This document shows positions 26,877 to 35,862 of a stretch of 64,000 nucleotides of DNA, one piece after another. The notes under the pieces are model-generated. The model had not been told where the DNA came from, did no database searches, and saw nothing but the letters and a program-made list of their open reading frames with translations. A program made the translations under genes and the position numbers. Within the stretch, counting starts at the first letter, position 1; every line of letters starts with the position of its first letter. The stretch is from Hyphomonas polymorpha PS728 (GTDB lineage Bacteria > Pseudomonadota > Alphaproteobacteria > Caulobacterales > Hyphomonadaceae): NCBI RefSeq assembly GCF_000685315.1, contig NZ_ARYM01000015.1, forward strand, positions 33,914 to 97,913, read 5' to 3'.

Positions 26877-27220
26877 CCGCGTTCCAGCCCTGCTTTCAGC
26901 CGGGCGAGCTTGTCGGCCGCGCCGGCAGCGTGCGGGCCAATCCAGCGGTCATGGATGGTCTTGATCGGCAGCGCGTTGAGATGGTTCCAGCGCACCCGGC
27001 CTACCTTGTGCGCAATCACCAGATCAGCGCCTTCCAGCACCTTGAGATGCTGCATCACGGTGCAGCGGTCGATCTCCGGAAAGCGGGCGCACAGCTCTGT
27101 CGTGGTCTGCGGATTATCCTTCAGCGCATCAAGGATGGCCCGGCGCACGGGCGCGGCGAGCGCCTTGAAGACGAGATCTTCCTGCGTTTCGCGGCGAGGG
27201 GCGGTCTTGCTGCTTGACAT
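26873..27220 (-). CDS. ArsR-family transcriptional regulator
   Basis: 115 residues. Winged helix: DLVFKALAAPVRRAILDALKDNPQTTTELCARFPEIDRCTVMQHLKVLEGADLVIAHKVGRVRWNHLN. No metal-binding ELCxCD motif, so it belongs to the non-metal ArsR group commonly paired with AHSA1/SRPBCC proteins. It is divergent from just such a gene, and a palindrome (27218-27239) touches its own start codon, fitting autorepression. Its stop overlaps the convergent VIT stop. Confidence 0.92.
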   Translation of the reverse strand: MSSSKTAPRRETQEDLVFKALAAPVRRAILDALKDNPQTTTELCARFPEIDRCTVMQHLKVLEGADLVIAHKVGRVRWNHLNALPIKTIHDRWIGPHAAGAADKLARLKAGLERG

Positions 27221-27239
27221 GTTATGTTTTTATAACATG
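27218..27239. promoter_or_regulatory. Probable ArsR-type operator over the start codon
   Basis: CATGTTAT and ATAACATG are exact inverted 8-base arms with a 6-base T-rich spacer. The left CAT is the complement of the ArsR ATG. The right arm is about 32 bases from the AHSA1 start. The ATAACATG / CATGTTAT dyad looks like a typical winged-helix dimer site. A regulator sitting here would block both divergent transcripts. Confidence 0.72.
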
Positions 27240-27271
27240 ATGGTACAAAGATCAAGACCGGAGGCCCTGCC

Positions 27272-27742
27272 ATGGATCTGAAATTCGAGGTGAGCGGACG
27301 GATTGCGCGGCCAGTCGACGAGGTGTTCGAGGCGGTGGTGAACCCGGAGAAACTTTCCGGCTATTTCACGACCGGCGGCGCCAAGGGGCGGCTGGAAACG
27401 GGGGCGACGGTGACTTGGGACTTTGCCGATTTTCCCGGCGCGTTTCCGGTATATGTGGCCGAAGTAGAGAAGAACAAGCGGATCATCCTGCATTGGGATG
27501 CAGGCGATACGGCCGCAGAGCCCGGCGGCGAAGAAGGCCCCTATCGCACGCAGGTAACGATGCGGTTTGAAGCGCTGGAGGATGGCCGCACGCTGGTGAC
27601 GATTGCCGAGGAAGGCTGGCGGCAAACGCCTGAGGGGCTGAAATCCGCCCTCGGCAATAAGGGCGGATGGATGCACATGCTGTGCTGCCTGAAGGCGTGG
27701 GTGGAGCATGGCATCAATCTGCGGGAAGGCATGTTCCGCTAG
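27272..27742 (+). CDS. SRPBCC/AHSA1 domain protein
   Basis: 156 residues. START/Bet v1-like fold of the AHSA1 group: FEVSGRIARPVDEVFEAVVNPEKLSGYFTTGGAKGRLETGATVTWDFADFPG, and a C-terminal helix GWMHMLCCLKAWVEHGINLREG. Such proteins bind hydrophobic ligands; the specific one is unknown. The divergent ArsR regulator and the operator between them suggest a ligand-responsive pair. Confidence 0.88.
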   Translation: MDLKFEVSGRIARPVDEVFEAVVNPEKLSGYFTTGGAKGRLETGATVTWDFADFPGAFPVYVAEVEKNKRIILHWDAGDTAAEPGGEEGPYRTQVTMRFEALEDGRTLVTIAEEGWRQTPEGLKSALGNKGGWMHMLCCLKAWVEHGINLREGMFR

Positions 27743-27775
27743 AAGGCCGCGCAAATCCCGTATAGTTTCGGGGCC

Positions 27776-28525
27776 ATGACCGAAACTGACGCCAAAAATC
27801 TCGCCCATATGATCCAGGTTGCCGAGCGCGTGGTGGTGTTCACCGGCGCGGGCATTTCGACCGAAAGCGGCATTCCCGACTTCCGCTCGCCTGGCGGGGT
27901 GTGGAGCAAGATGAAGCCGATCATGTTTCAGGATTTCGTCGCCTCGCGCGATGCGCGGCGGGAAGCCTGGACACGCGTGTTCAACAAGACTGCCGGCTGG
28001 ACCGGGGCGGAACCGAATGCCGGGCATTATGCTGTGGCCAAGCTGGTGGAGGCGGGCAAGGTTACCAGCGTCATCACGCAGAATGTGGACAACCTGCACC
28101 AGGCCTCCGGCGTGCCGGCGGACAAGGTGATCGAGGTGCACGGCAATGCGAGCTATGCCAAATGCCTGCAATGCGGGAAGCGCTACGAGTTTGAGGCGCT
28201 GCGCCACCGCTGGGAAGCGGATGAAGACATCACCTGCATGTTCTGCACCGGCCTTGTGAAATCCGCGACCATCTCCTTCGGCCAGGCGATGCCGGAAGCG
28301 GAAATGGAACGGGCGACCGAAGAAGCGCTGCTGGCAGACCTGTTCCTCGTGCTCGGTTCCTCGCTGGTAGTCTATCCGGCGGCGGGCTTGCCGGTTGTGG
28401 CGAAGAAGGCCGGCTCACGGCTTGCCATCGTCAACCGCGAGGAAACAGACCTCGATCCGTATGCCGATCTTGTGCTGAACACGGATATCGGGCCGTTGAT
28501 GAGCGCGGTGATGGAACGGCTTTAG
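27776..28525 (+). CDS. Sir2-family NAD-dependent protein deacylase
   Basis: 249 residues. NAD-binding motifs FTGAGISTESGIPDFRSPGGVW and TQNVDNLHQASG; catalytic His in IEVHGNASYAKC; Zn site CLQC...CMFC; GSSLVVYPAAGLP closes the pocket. Removes acyl groups from lysine using NAD, cytoplasmic. The Ala-Tyr-Arg motif of Sir5-type desuccinylases is not clearly present, so acyl preference is open. Confidence 0.93.
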   Translation: MTETDAKNLAHMIQVAERVVVFTGAGISTESGIPDFRSPGGVWSKMKPIMFQDFVASRDARREAWTRVFNKTAGWTGAEPNAGHYAVAKLVEAGKVTSVITQNVDNLHQASGVPADKVIEVHGNASYAKCLQCGKRYEFEALRHRWEADEDITCMFCTGLVKSATISFGQAMPEAEMERATEEALLADLFLVLGSSLVVYPAAGLPVVAKKAGSRLAIVNREETDLDPYADLVLNTDIGPLMSAVMERL

Positions 28526-28635
28526 GCATCTTTGCCGGCTGCGGACAGCGACATAGAGTTTCAGGCAGCACGAAGGGCCGGACGCAGCGGGGGCTGGCCG
28601 GGGGATTTGGGCTGAGTTCGAAGTTGCGAGAATAG

Positions 28636-29022
28636 CTAGGACGTGTCGGGACGTGCGGAGAAGGTGCAGTCCCCCTTCGTCAAGGCGCTTTGCGCCTTGC
28701 CACTGGGAAAGAAAAGGTGGTGCGCATCATCAGCGCTGACGACAGCCGGGAAGTCTGACGACCAGCAGGGATCGCTCCACGGCTTTCGTGTGGGCTCGAC
28801 TGGTCTGTAGGCGGAGGGGTCAGGCTGGGGGTCGCCGAGATATTCGATGTGCACGCCGCCCCACCACATCACGCGCAGCATGGCGCGGCTGCGCCCGGCG
28901 GCGCGCACTTCTTCCACAGCGCGGGCGAGCTGCCAGATCAGCACCGGCCAGAAGAAGGGATGCACGAACGCGAAATATCGCGCGAGCGCAGGTTCCTTTC
29001 TGAGGCGGGCAAGGCTGAACAT
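28636..29022 (-). CDS. Hypothetical protein
   Basis: 128 residues from ATG 29022; an upstream in-frame start at 29154 would add 44 unsupported residues. The N-terminal half is Arg/Trp-rich and looks like a conserved domain (FAFVHPFFWPVLIWQLARAVEEVRAAGRSRAMLRVMWWGGVHIEYLGDP), with a membrane-associated or re-entrant helix. The C-terminal 35 residues look non-conserved. Unknown function. Confidence 0.55.
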   Translation of the reverse strand: MFSLARLRKEPALARYFAFVHPFFWPVLIWQLARAVEEVRAAGRSRAMLRVMWWGGVHIEYLGDPQPDPSAYRPVEPTRKPWSDPCWSSDFPAVVSADDAHHLFFPSGKAQSALTKGDCTFSARPDTS

Positions 29023-29146
29023 CCGCCAAGGATACGCCCGGCACGGGAGGGGGTGGACAAGGATTGCGGATATTTCTTGTAATTGGTTGAAATATATGAA
29101 AATTTTAGGTCCGTCGCCAGCGGGATGGGTTGGATAGGGCGGGAAG

Positions 29147-29203
29147 GCCCTCACCTCCCACGCCGTCCGGGCGCGGGCCCCTCCTCTCCCGGAGGGAGAG
29201 GGG
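29147..29203. repeat. GC-rich intergenic hairpin repeat
   Basis: Within the 240-base gap between the hypothetical gene and anmK. An 8-base stem, CCTCTCCC (29183-29190) and GGGAGAGG (29194-29201), encloses a GGA loop. The preceding part (29147-29180) reads ACCTCCCACGCCGTCCGGGC, which I recall as a common dispersed proteobacterial element beside such hairpins. No coding potential seen. Confidence 0.6.
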
Positions 29204-29262
29204 CGAGTTGCATCCAGCCTGGCTGTTCCGTGAGAGGGCGCAATGGGAAGTGAGGGGCTTCG

Positions 29263-30390
29263 TCAACCGATCATCGCGCCGCCGGTCTGCGGGGCGGGGA
29301 CGCCGGTGGTGCCGGGCCAGCTGAGGGGGAGGCCGCGCGCTGTGCGGGCGGCGAGCAGAGCGAAGGCTTCGGCCTCTATTGAGTCGCCGCGCCAGCCGGC
29401 CTGCTCTGCGGTGAGCACGGTGCAGGGGCATTGGCGGGCGAGCGCGGCCATGAAGGACGGATTGTGCCGCCCACCGCCGCAGGCGATGAGGCGGGCGGGA
29501 ACCTCCGGGAGCTGACGAATACCGGCGGCGACAGCCGCGGCGGAAAATTCTGTCAGCGTGGCGGCGCCATCCTCCAGAGAAAGCCCGCGCGCCATGGAGG
29601 CGTTGAAATCATACCGGTCGAGCGATTTGGGCGGGGGCTCCTCAAACCAGTCATGGGCGAGAAGCTGGGTCAGCAGGCCCTCATGCACACGGCCCGCAGC
29701 GGCGAGCCTGCCGCCAACATCATGCGTGCCCTTGCCGTGGCCTTCGACCCATTCATCGATGGGGCCATTGGCCGGGCCGGTGTCAAAGGCGATCAGCGTG
29801 CCATCCGCCGTGCGGGCGGTGATGTTGGCGACGCCGCCGAGATTGAGGACCACGGCCGGCTCCCCGCCGAGGCGGCGCATCAGGGCGGCGTGATAGGCCG
29901 GGGCAAGCGGCGCGCCCTGCCCGCCGGCGGCGACATCGGCGGAGCGGAAATCATAGGCGAGCGGCACGCCGAGCGCGGCCTGCATGGCGGGCGCGTCGAT
30001 CAGCTGGAGGGTGGCGCCGGGCTGGCCGGGGCGCGCGCGGCGATGCAGCACCGTCTGGCCGTGGACACCGGCGAGGACGGGCCGGGGCGCGCCCGCCTGC
30101 CCAGTCATCATCGCCCAGGCATCGGCATGGGTTTTCGTGATCGTCTCGCAGGCGGCGGCGAAAAGCGCTTCGGGGCGCGGGCCCTGCCAGTTCCACGCGC
30201 GGGCAGCATCCGTGGCGGCCTGCAGGACGGCGCGCTCTTCGGCCGTGTATTTGCGCTCCGCAACGGGGCCAAATTCCAGCACATCCTCGCCATCTGTCAG
30301 GATCATGGCGGCATCGACCGCATCCAGCGAGGTGCCGGACATGAAGCCTGCGACCCAGACGGGACCTGAATTTGCAAGACCGGTGTTCAA
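29263..30390 (-). CDS. anmK: Anhydro-N-acetylmuramic acid kinase
   Basis: 375 residues from TTG 30390, chosen because AAAGGG precedes it by 6 bases; ATG 30426 (12 codons longer) has no ribosome site. Phosphorylates and opens anhMurNAc during peptidoglycan recycling, cytoplasmic. Signatures: WVAGFMSGTSLDAVDAAMI (nucleotide loop), GVHGQTVLHR, AYDFRSADVAAGGQGAPLAPAYH, VVLNLGGVANIT and FDTGPANGPIDEW. Standard length. Divergent from tyrS with only 51 bases between the start codons. Confidence 0.93.
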   Translation of the reverse strand: MNTGLANSGPVWVAGFMSGTSLDAVDAAMILTDGEDVLEFGPVAERKYTAEERAVLQAATDAARAWNWQGPRPEALFAAACETITKTHADAWAMMTGQAGAPRPVLAGVHGQTVLHRRARPGQPGATLQLIDAPAMQAALGVPLAYDFRSADVAAGGQGAPLAPAYHAALMRRLGGEPAVVLNLGGVANITARTADGTLIAFDTGPANGPIDEWVEGHGKGTHDVGGRLAAAGRVHEGLLTQLLAHDWFEEPPPKSLDRYDFNASMARGLSLEDGAATLTEFSAAAVAAGIRQLPEVPARLIACGGGRHNPSFMAALARQCPCTVLTAEQAGWRGDSIEAEAFALLAARTARGLPLSWPGTTGVPAPQTGGAMIG

Positions 30391-30441
30391 GGCTGGCCCT
30401 TTCTGTGTTAGGCGCGCGCATCTCATCGGAGACACGAGAAT

Positions 30442-31692
30442 ATGAGCGATTTCAAGTCGGAATTCCTGCGCGAGCTGAGCTGGCGCGGCTTCATCAAGGA
30501 CACGACTCACAAGGCTGAGCTCGATGCCTATTGCAGCACGGGAACGCCGGTCGCTTATGTGGGCTATGATGCCACGGCCGACAGCCTGCATGTGGGCCAT
30601 CTGATGACGATCATGATGCTGCGCATCTTCCAGCGCCATGGCGGCAAGCCGATCGCCCTGATGGGCGGGGGCACCACCAAGGTGGGCGATCCGACCGACA
30701 AGGAGAAATCCCGCCCGCTGCTGACCGATGAGCAGATCAACGCCAACATTGCGGGTATCAAGACGGCGTTTGAGCCCTTCCTGCGCTTTGGCGACGGCGC
30801 CAATGACGCCATCATGGTCAACAACAATGACTGGCTGGGGGAGCTTGGCTATCTGGAGATGCTGCGCGCCATCGGCGTCTATTTCACCATCAACACGATG
30901 GTGAAGCAGGACACAGTGCGCCGGCGGCTGGAGGCGGAGCAGCCCTACACCTTCCTCGAATTCAACTACCTGCTGATGCAGTCCTATGACTTCCTGGAGC
31001 TCTTCCGGCGCCATGGCTGTCGGATGCAGCTCGGCGGGTCTGACCAGTGGGGCAATATCGTGGGCGGGGTGGACCTTGTTCACAAGGCGGAAGGCGGGGA
31101 AGCCTTCGGCGTGACCGCGCACCTTGTGACGACCTCTTCCGGCGTGAAGATGGGCAAGACCGTGGGCGGGGCCGTGTGGCTGAACGCCGACCGCAAGAGC
31201 CCGTACGAATACTGGCAGTTCTGGCGCAACACCGAAGACGCGGATGTGGGCAAGTTCCTGCGCCTCTTCACTGATCTGGGCCGGGAAGAGATCGAGCGGC
31301 TGGAAGCTCTCGAAGGTGCGCAGATCAACGACGCGAAGATTGCGCTGGCGAATGCGGCGACGACGCTGCTGCATGGGGCGGCGGCGGCAGCGGAGGCTGA
31401 GGCGGCGGCGAAGGCCGTGTTTGCGGGCGGGGCATCGGCGGACGCGCTGCCGACGGCGATTGTTCCGCAGGCGGAGCTTGAGGCGGGGATGCTGGTCGCG
31501 GCGGCGTGTACGGCGGCGGGGCTTTCCAAGTCCAATGGCGAGGCACGGCGGCTGATTGAGCAGGGCGCGATCCGTGTGAACGATGAGCTCGTGTCTGATC
31601 CCAATGCGAAGGTCTCGATGGCAGACATGCAGGATGGGGCGATCAAGCTGTCGGCTGGCAAGAAGCGGCATGCGCTGGTGAAGGCGGGGTAA
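30442..31692 (+). CDS. tyrS: Tyrosine--tRNA ligase
   Basis: 416 residues, class I synthetase. HIGH motif as SLHVGHLMTI, KMSKS motif as VKMGKTVGG; tyrosine pocket in YVGYDATADS and QLGGSDQWGNIVGGVDL. The C-terminal residues about 345-410 form an S4 RNA-binding domain (SNGEARRLIEQGAIRVNDELV). An Ala/Glu-rich stretch (AAAAAEAEAAAKAVFAGGAS) links the parts. Good GGAG ribosome site. Confidence 0.97.
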   Translation: MSDFKSEFLRELSWRGFIKDTTHKAELDAYCSTGTPVAYVGYDATADSLHVGHLMTIMMLRIFQRHGGKPIALMGGGTTKVGDPTDKEKSRPLLTDEQINANIAGIKTAFEPFLRFGDGANDAIMVNNNDWLGELGYLEMLRAIGVYFTINTMVKQDTVRRRLEAEQPYTFLEFNYLLMQSYDFLELFRRHGCRMQLGGSDQWGNIVGGVDLVHKAEGGEAFGVTAHLVTTSSGVKMGKTVGGAVWLNADRKSPYEYWQFWRNTEDADVGKFLRLFTDLGREEIERLEALEGAQINDAKIALANAATTLLHGAAAAAEAEAAAKAVFAGGASADALPTAIVPQAELEAGMLVAAACTAAGLSKSNGEARRLIEQGAIRVNDELVSDPNAKVSMADMQDGAIKLSAGKKRHALVKAG

Positions 31693-31699
31693 GACCCGC

Positions 31700-34600
31700 C
31701 TAGAACTCTTCTTCCTTCAGCGGAGGGAGTTCCTGTGGCAGGGCCTGGTCCGGGGCGCGGGGGATCGCTTCGGGGATCTTGATGTCTGACGGGTTTTCGA
31801 AGACACGGCGGATGACGCCGGGCGCGAGCGCGGAGAGCGGGTTTACCGAGACGTTGGCTTTTTCCAGCGTGCCGCGCACGGAATAGGTCAGCGAGAAGAT
31901 GCCCTCGCCATCGCGGCCGACGACGAGATCACCGATTATGGGAATTCCTCCGAGGGCGGAGTTGACGCCAAAGCTGGGCACCAGAACACCATCGATCTCG
32001 ATGGCCTGGCTGGTCATGTCGATATAACCGTTCGCGGTGAGGCCGAGGGCGGGCCCCTGCGCCTTGGCGCCGGTGACGACATAGCGCCCGCCCTGCACTT
32101 TCATCGGAATGTCGATACGGGAGAACATCACGCCCTCCCCGCTCAGCGTGTCGGCAAGGCCGCGCAGGGAGGCGAGCGAGAGGATCTGCGTCAGGAAAGG
32201 TGCATTGCTCATCCGCGCATTGGAAATCTGCAGCAGCAGGTCTGCCGGCGCGGCGGCTGTCTCCAGCGTGCCGGAGAGGGCCATTTCCCCGCCCGTGATG
32301 AAGTCTGCGCCCAGGAAGGCGCTGGCGATGAAGCCGGCGTCGCCAGAGGAAACATCGATCCGGATCGGCGCTGATCCGCCGGCGGAGAGTTTGGCGCTGA
32401 GCGGGGCGCCGCCGAGGGCCAGGCCGCTCGCCTCCAGCGATTGCAGGCCGCGCGTGCCGGTGACGGCGCGAAGTTTCGCCTGGCGCAGATCGAGCCCCTC
32501 GCGCAGGGTGAGACGGTCAACTTCTGCAATGATGGTCAGCGGGGTACCTTCGGCAGGCTCTGCGCCGGCCGCGCCCGCCATGCCGCCCAGCCCCGGAATG
32601 ATGCCGGAGGCATCAAGATATTTGCCGCGCAGCGTGACGGTCAGCCGGTCGCCCGGTTCGCGCTGCACCGCGCCGGAAACTTCGGCGACATTGCGGAAGA
32701 AGGCTTCCCGCAGGTTTGCCGAAATCAGTTTTGAATCGGCGCCAAGGGTAAAATCCCCATCCAGCCGCGCGGTCGGGCTGATTAAGGTCACCCGCGAGGC
32801 GGAAAGCTCTCCCTTCTGGGAAATGCTGACATCGGCCCGGGCCGCGGTGCCGGCCGGTTTGACCCATCCGATCTCGGACATATCGAGGCGCGCCGACGAA
32901 AGGTCGACGCTGATATTCGAGGTAACAAGTGTTTCCCCGTCCAGCTTTGCGGTGACATCTATGGGGGCTTCGCCAGTCATGTAGGCCCGGCCGAGAATGC
33001 CGAAGCGGTTGAGGAAATCTGCCGAGACGGTGCCGGTGGCGGTGAGGTCTGCCGGGGCGCCCTCATCAGTGAAGCCTTCATACCAGCGGAAGGTGACGGG
33101 CGACGGGCCCAGGCGGGCCGCGCCGGTAAGCTCGGCGCCCGCCTGATCGACCTTTACATCCATTGTCCCACTGGCGAGATCAAAGCCGAGCGCGGCGTTT
33201 TTCAGACCCGCATTGCGCACAGTGCCGATGGCGGTGAACCGAACATCCTCATACGGCACATCGTTGAGAGCGGGGCGGAACATCTCGAAGGTGAGATCCC
33301 CGTCGCCCGACATGCGCGCCGGATCGAAATCTATTTCCAGGCGCGAGTCGACAAGCGCCTTCATCATGTTCCGGGCGGGCCCGCGCCCCTTGGCGAAGAC
33401 GCGGAAATCCTCGCCGCGCGGCGTGAAGGCCGGAAAATCCACCAGGCCCTCGGCAAGGGTCCATCCGGCGAAGCGCCCCTGGCTGAGCTGCACGCGGAAG
33501 CTGTTGCCAGTCAGGCGCCCATGGCCATAGGCATTTTCCACCGCAGGCAGATCATCCAGAAAGCGCACCCTGGCATCTTCCACGCGGAAGGTGACCTCCA
33601 GATGATCGTCCTTCAGATAACCGCCCGGTAGGCTGTCGCGGGCCAGCGTGATGCGGCCGGCAGCATCGAAGACTGTGCCCGTCTCGATGCGCTCTGCCGT
33701 AAAGTTGCGCGCACCTTCGCCGAGCTTGGCGGGCCAGAAATTCAGAACGGTCGGTACCTGCATCGGCCCGGGAACAGACAGCGTTACCTCGCCGAGCACC
33801 GGAGCCTCTCCGGGCTGGCGATCCGGCGTGCGGGCAAGATCGCCGGCAGCGTCAAATCTGGCGCCGCCGGAAACGAATTCCATTTTCGCCGCGCGCAGGG
33901 CGAGGGCATCAATATCCGCCTCAGCCGACGCGCGCACGCTGGCCAGATCAATCGGCGCGGTGAAGACGGGCGTAAGGTCGAGCGTCAGGGCCGGGCTTTG
34001 CAGCACGAAGGGGCGGAAGCCCTCTCCGGTGAGGGCCTTTTCAAGCGCGATATCTGCCGTGCCCTTGAACGGGCCGGCGCCGCGCGAGGCGACCTTGAGA
34101 TTGAGCCGGTCCTCGGAGCGATCATAGAGCAGCGAGAGATCCAGATCCCGCACCGGCCAGACCTGGTCGTCAAAGGAGAACTGGCCCTCACCGCTTTTCG
34201 CGACCAAGGTGACTTCATCAATGCCGGTCTCTTCGGAAAGGTTCGCAGCGAGGCTTATGTCCGAGGGCAGACCTTCGGTGAGTTCGCGGTCAAGCCCGAG
34301 GCGGGCGCCGAAATCACCGAGCGGCCAGCCCGTGAGAGCAAGCTCTGCGCGCAGGCTGCGCGTGTCATTGGGGTTGGCAATCGACAGGGTGATCGCCGCA
34401 GGCAGCCCCTCGCCGAGGCCCTTGCCCCTGAAATTGAGAACCATTCCCGTAGCGCCCAGCGCCAGGCGCCCGCTGGCATCTTCAACGGTGCCGATCAACG
34501 CACCTGCCTGATCGCGCACGCGCAATTCGATATTCTCGAAGCCGGCGGCCTCAAGGCGCATGCTCGCGCGCGCCTCGCGCCAGGCGCGCAGCCATTCAGG

Positions 34601-35092
34601 AAGAACCCCGCCGACATAATCGATCCAGCCCTGCGGCGTATCGGGAAGCCGGGTTTCCCGAAACTCCGGCAGCGGATCACCTGCCAGCGCCCATTGACGC
34701 GCCGACATCTGGTCAATCGCGATCCAGCCATCGCTGAGATCCATGGCGAGCACTTCGATGCCGCCAAAAACCAGCGCCGAGCCGGAAAGCTGGATAACGG
34801 CATTTTCCGCCTCGGCGGCAGGACGCCCGGCGCCGTCCAGCAGGCGCACATCCTGCGCCATGATCTGCACGCGCCTGTCCTGCGGCGACCATTCCAGCTG
34901 CAGCGCGCCGAGGGAAACGCCGCGCCCACCCCGCGCATCGGCCAGCGCCTCCTCCACATCATCCCGGAAAACAGCCAGATCAATCGGCCCACTGGCGAGG
35001 CGCAGCATCAGCACCGCCGCCAGCACGAAGGCCAGCAGAATCAATCCGCCGAGAATCTCGAAAACCACAATGGAAGCGGTCTGGCGGACCAA
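31700..35092 (-). CDS. AsmA-like / DUF3971 large periplasmic protein (YhdP-like)
   Basis: 1130 residues. One N-terminal membrane helix (SIVVFEILGGLILLAFVLAAVLMLRL) followed by a very long beta-rich chain ending in an AsmA-type C-terminal region (SLRGLADTLSGEGVMFSRIDIPMKVQGGRYVVTGAKAQGPALGLTANGYIDM). Such proteins are the bacterial relatives of chorein-like lipid transfer bridges and are thought to move phospholipid between membranes. Convergent with tyrS. Ends with a Pro/Glu-rich tail. Confidence 0.87.
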   Translation of the reverse strand: MVRQTASIVVFEILGGLILLAFVLAAVLMLRLASGPIDLAVFRDDVEEALADARGGRGVSLGALQLEWSPQDRRVQIMAQDVRLLDGAGRPAAEAENAVIQLSGSALVFGGIEVLAMDLSDGWIAIDQMSARQWALAGDPLPEFRETRLPDTPQGWIDYVGGVLPEWLRAWREARASMRLEAAGFENIELRVRDQAGALIGTVEDASGRLALGATGMVLNFRGKGLGEGLPAAITLSIANPNDTRSLRAELALTGWPLGDFGARLGLDRELTEGLPSDISLAANLSEETGIDEVTLVAKSGEGQFSFDDQVWPVRDLDLSLLYDRSEDRLNLKVASRGAGPFKGTADIALEKALTGEGFRPFVLQSPALTLDLTPVFTAPIDLASVRASAEADIDALALRAAKMEFVSGGARFDAAGDLARTPDRQPGEAPVLGEVTLSVPGPMQVPTVLNFWPAKLGEGARNFTAERIETGTVFDAAGRITLARDSLPGGYLKDDHLEVTFRVEDARVRFLDDLPAVENAYGHGRLTGNSFRVQLSQGRFAGWTLAEGLVDFPAFTPRGEDFRVFAKGRGPARNMMKALVDSRLEIDFDPARMSGDGDLTFEMFRPALNDVPYEDVRFTAIGTVRNAGLKNAALGFDLASGTMDVKVDQAGAELTGAARLGPSPVTFRWYEGFTDEGAPADLTATGTVSADFLNRFGILGRAYMTGEAPIDVTAKLDGETLVTSNISVDLSSARLDMSEIGWVKPAGTAARADVSISQKGELSASRVTLISPTARLDGDFTLGADSKLISANLREAFFRNVAEVSGAVQREPGDRLTVTLRGKYLDASGIIPGLGGMAGAAGAEPAEGTPLTIIAEVDRLTLREGLDLRQAKLRAVTGTRGLQSLEASGLALGGAPLSAKLSAGGSAPIRIDVSSGDAGFIASAFLGADFITGGEMALSGTLETAAAPADLLLQISNARMSNAPFLTQILSLASLRGLADTLSGEGVMFSRIDIPMKVQGGRYVVTGAKAQGPALGLTANGYIDMTSQAIEIDGVLVPSFGVNSALGGIPIIGDLVVGRDGEGIFSLTYSVRGTLEKANVSVNPLSALAPGVIRRVFENPSDIKIPEAIPRAPDQALPQELPPLKEEEF

Positions 35093-35186
35093 TAGCGGGC
35101 TCCTCAGGAAAGTCTCTTCTGCCGCAGGTCCAGAGGCATCATAAGACTATAAACTTCGTGAACTTCAGGCACCATAGGAGCATTGC

Positions 35187-35660
35187 ATGACCACAGGACC
35201 GCAGGAAGGGCGCAAAGCCCCCGCTTTCTCGATGGAAACGACCGCCGGCAAGCGCCGCCTCGCCGATTATGCAGGCAAGTATCTGGTGCTATATTTCTAT
35301 CCCAAGGACGACACGCCCGGATGCACGCAGGAAGCGCTCGACTTTTCTGCTCATGCGAAAGCCTTCGAGAAGGCGGGCGCGGTGGTGCTGGGGGTTTCCC
35401 GCGATCCGCTCAGCCGTCATGAAAAGTTCGCAGCCAAGCATGCCCTCACGATTCAACTGGGCAGCGACGAGGACGGGAAGGTCTCCGAGGCCTATGGGAC
35501 ATGGGAGGAAAAATCCATGTACGGAAGGACGTATATGGGCATGGCGCGGCGCACTTTCCTGATCGGGCCGGATGGCAAGATCATCCGTGTGTGGCCTAAA
35601 GTGCGCGTCAAGGGACATGCCGAAGATGTTCTGGAAAACATTAACTCCCTGACAGGTTAG
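35187..35660 (+). CDS. bcp: Peroxiredoxin of the Bcp/PrxQ group
   Basis: 157 residues. Peroxidatic Cys in YFYPKDDTPGCTQEALDF. The PrxQ resolving Cys, five residues on, is replaced by Ala, so it would act as a 1-Cys enzyme or use an external thiol. FLIGPDGKIIRVWPKVRVKGHAEDVL is the usual C-terminal half. Cytoplasmic peroxide reduction. Divergent from the AsmA-like gene. Confidence 0.92.
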   Translation: MTTGPQEGRKAPAFSMETTAGKRRLADYAGKYLVLYFYPKDDTPGCTQEALDFSAHAKAFEKAGAVVLGVSRDPLSRHEKFAAKHALTIQLGSDEDGKVSEAYGTWEEKSMYGRTYMGMARRTFLIGPDGKIIRVWPKVRVKGHAEDVLENINSLTG

Positions 35661-35747
35661 GCGGCGCTGGCGCTGTAGTTCCTGCAACAGATGCCCAGGT
35701 TAACAGCAGATTTACCCAATCATGCTAAGATTGCCTAAAAATATGCT

Positions 35748-35778
35748 CCCAAGGGGTTTCGCGAAGAGGCGAATTGGG
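35748..35778. other. Imperfect hairpin in the lmdC upstream region
   Basis: In the 202-base gap before lmdC: an outer CCCAA/TTGGG pair (35748-35752 and 35774-35778) and an inner TTCGC/GCGAA pair (35758-35762 and 35769-35773), separated by an unpaired GGGGT on one side. It lacks a T run, so it is unlikely to terminate bcp. It could be part of the lmdC-bacA leader or promoter; no role is shown. Confidence 0.35.
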
Positions 35779-35862
35779 TATGTATAAACGCGGGGTATGG
35801 GAGCGCTGCGGAAGATTTTTCTGCGGTCATCATAAAAAGTTTCCAGCTGACAGGTAGCTTGC

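Noticed and set aside
31379..31440. Ala/Glu codon-rich GCGGCGGC run in tyrS as a repeat or insertion
   Set aside because: It is an in-frame linker between catalytic and S4 domains with normal family length.
29263..31671. 802-residue minus-strand reading frame covering anmK and the antisense of tyrS
   Set aside because: Only the anmK part has family motifs; the first half is the His/Arg-rich antisense of tyrS, typical of GC-rich DNA.
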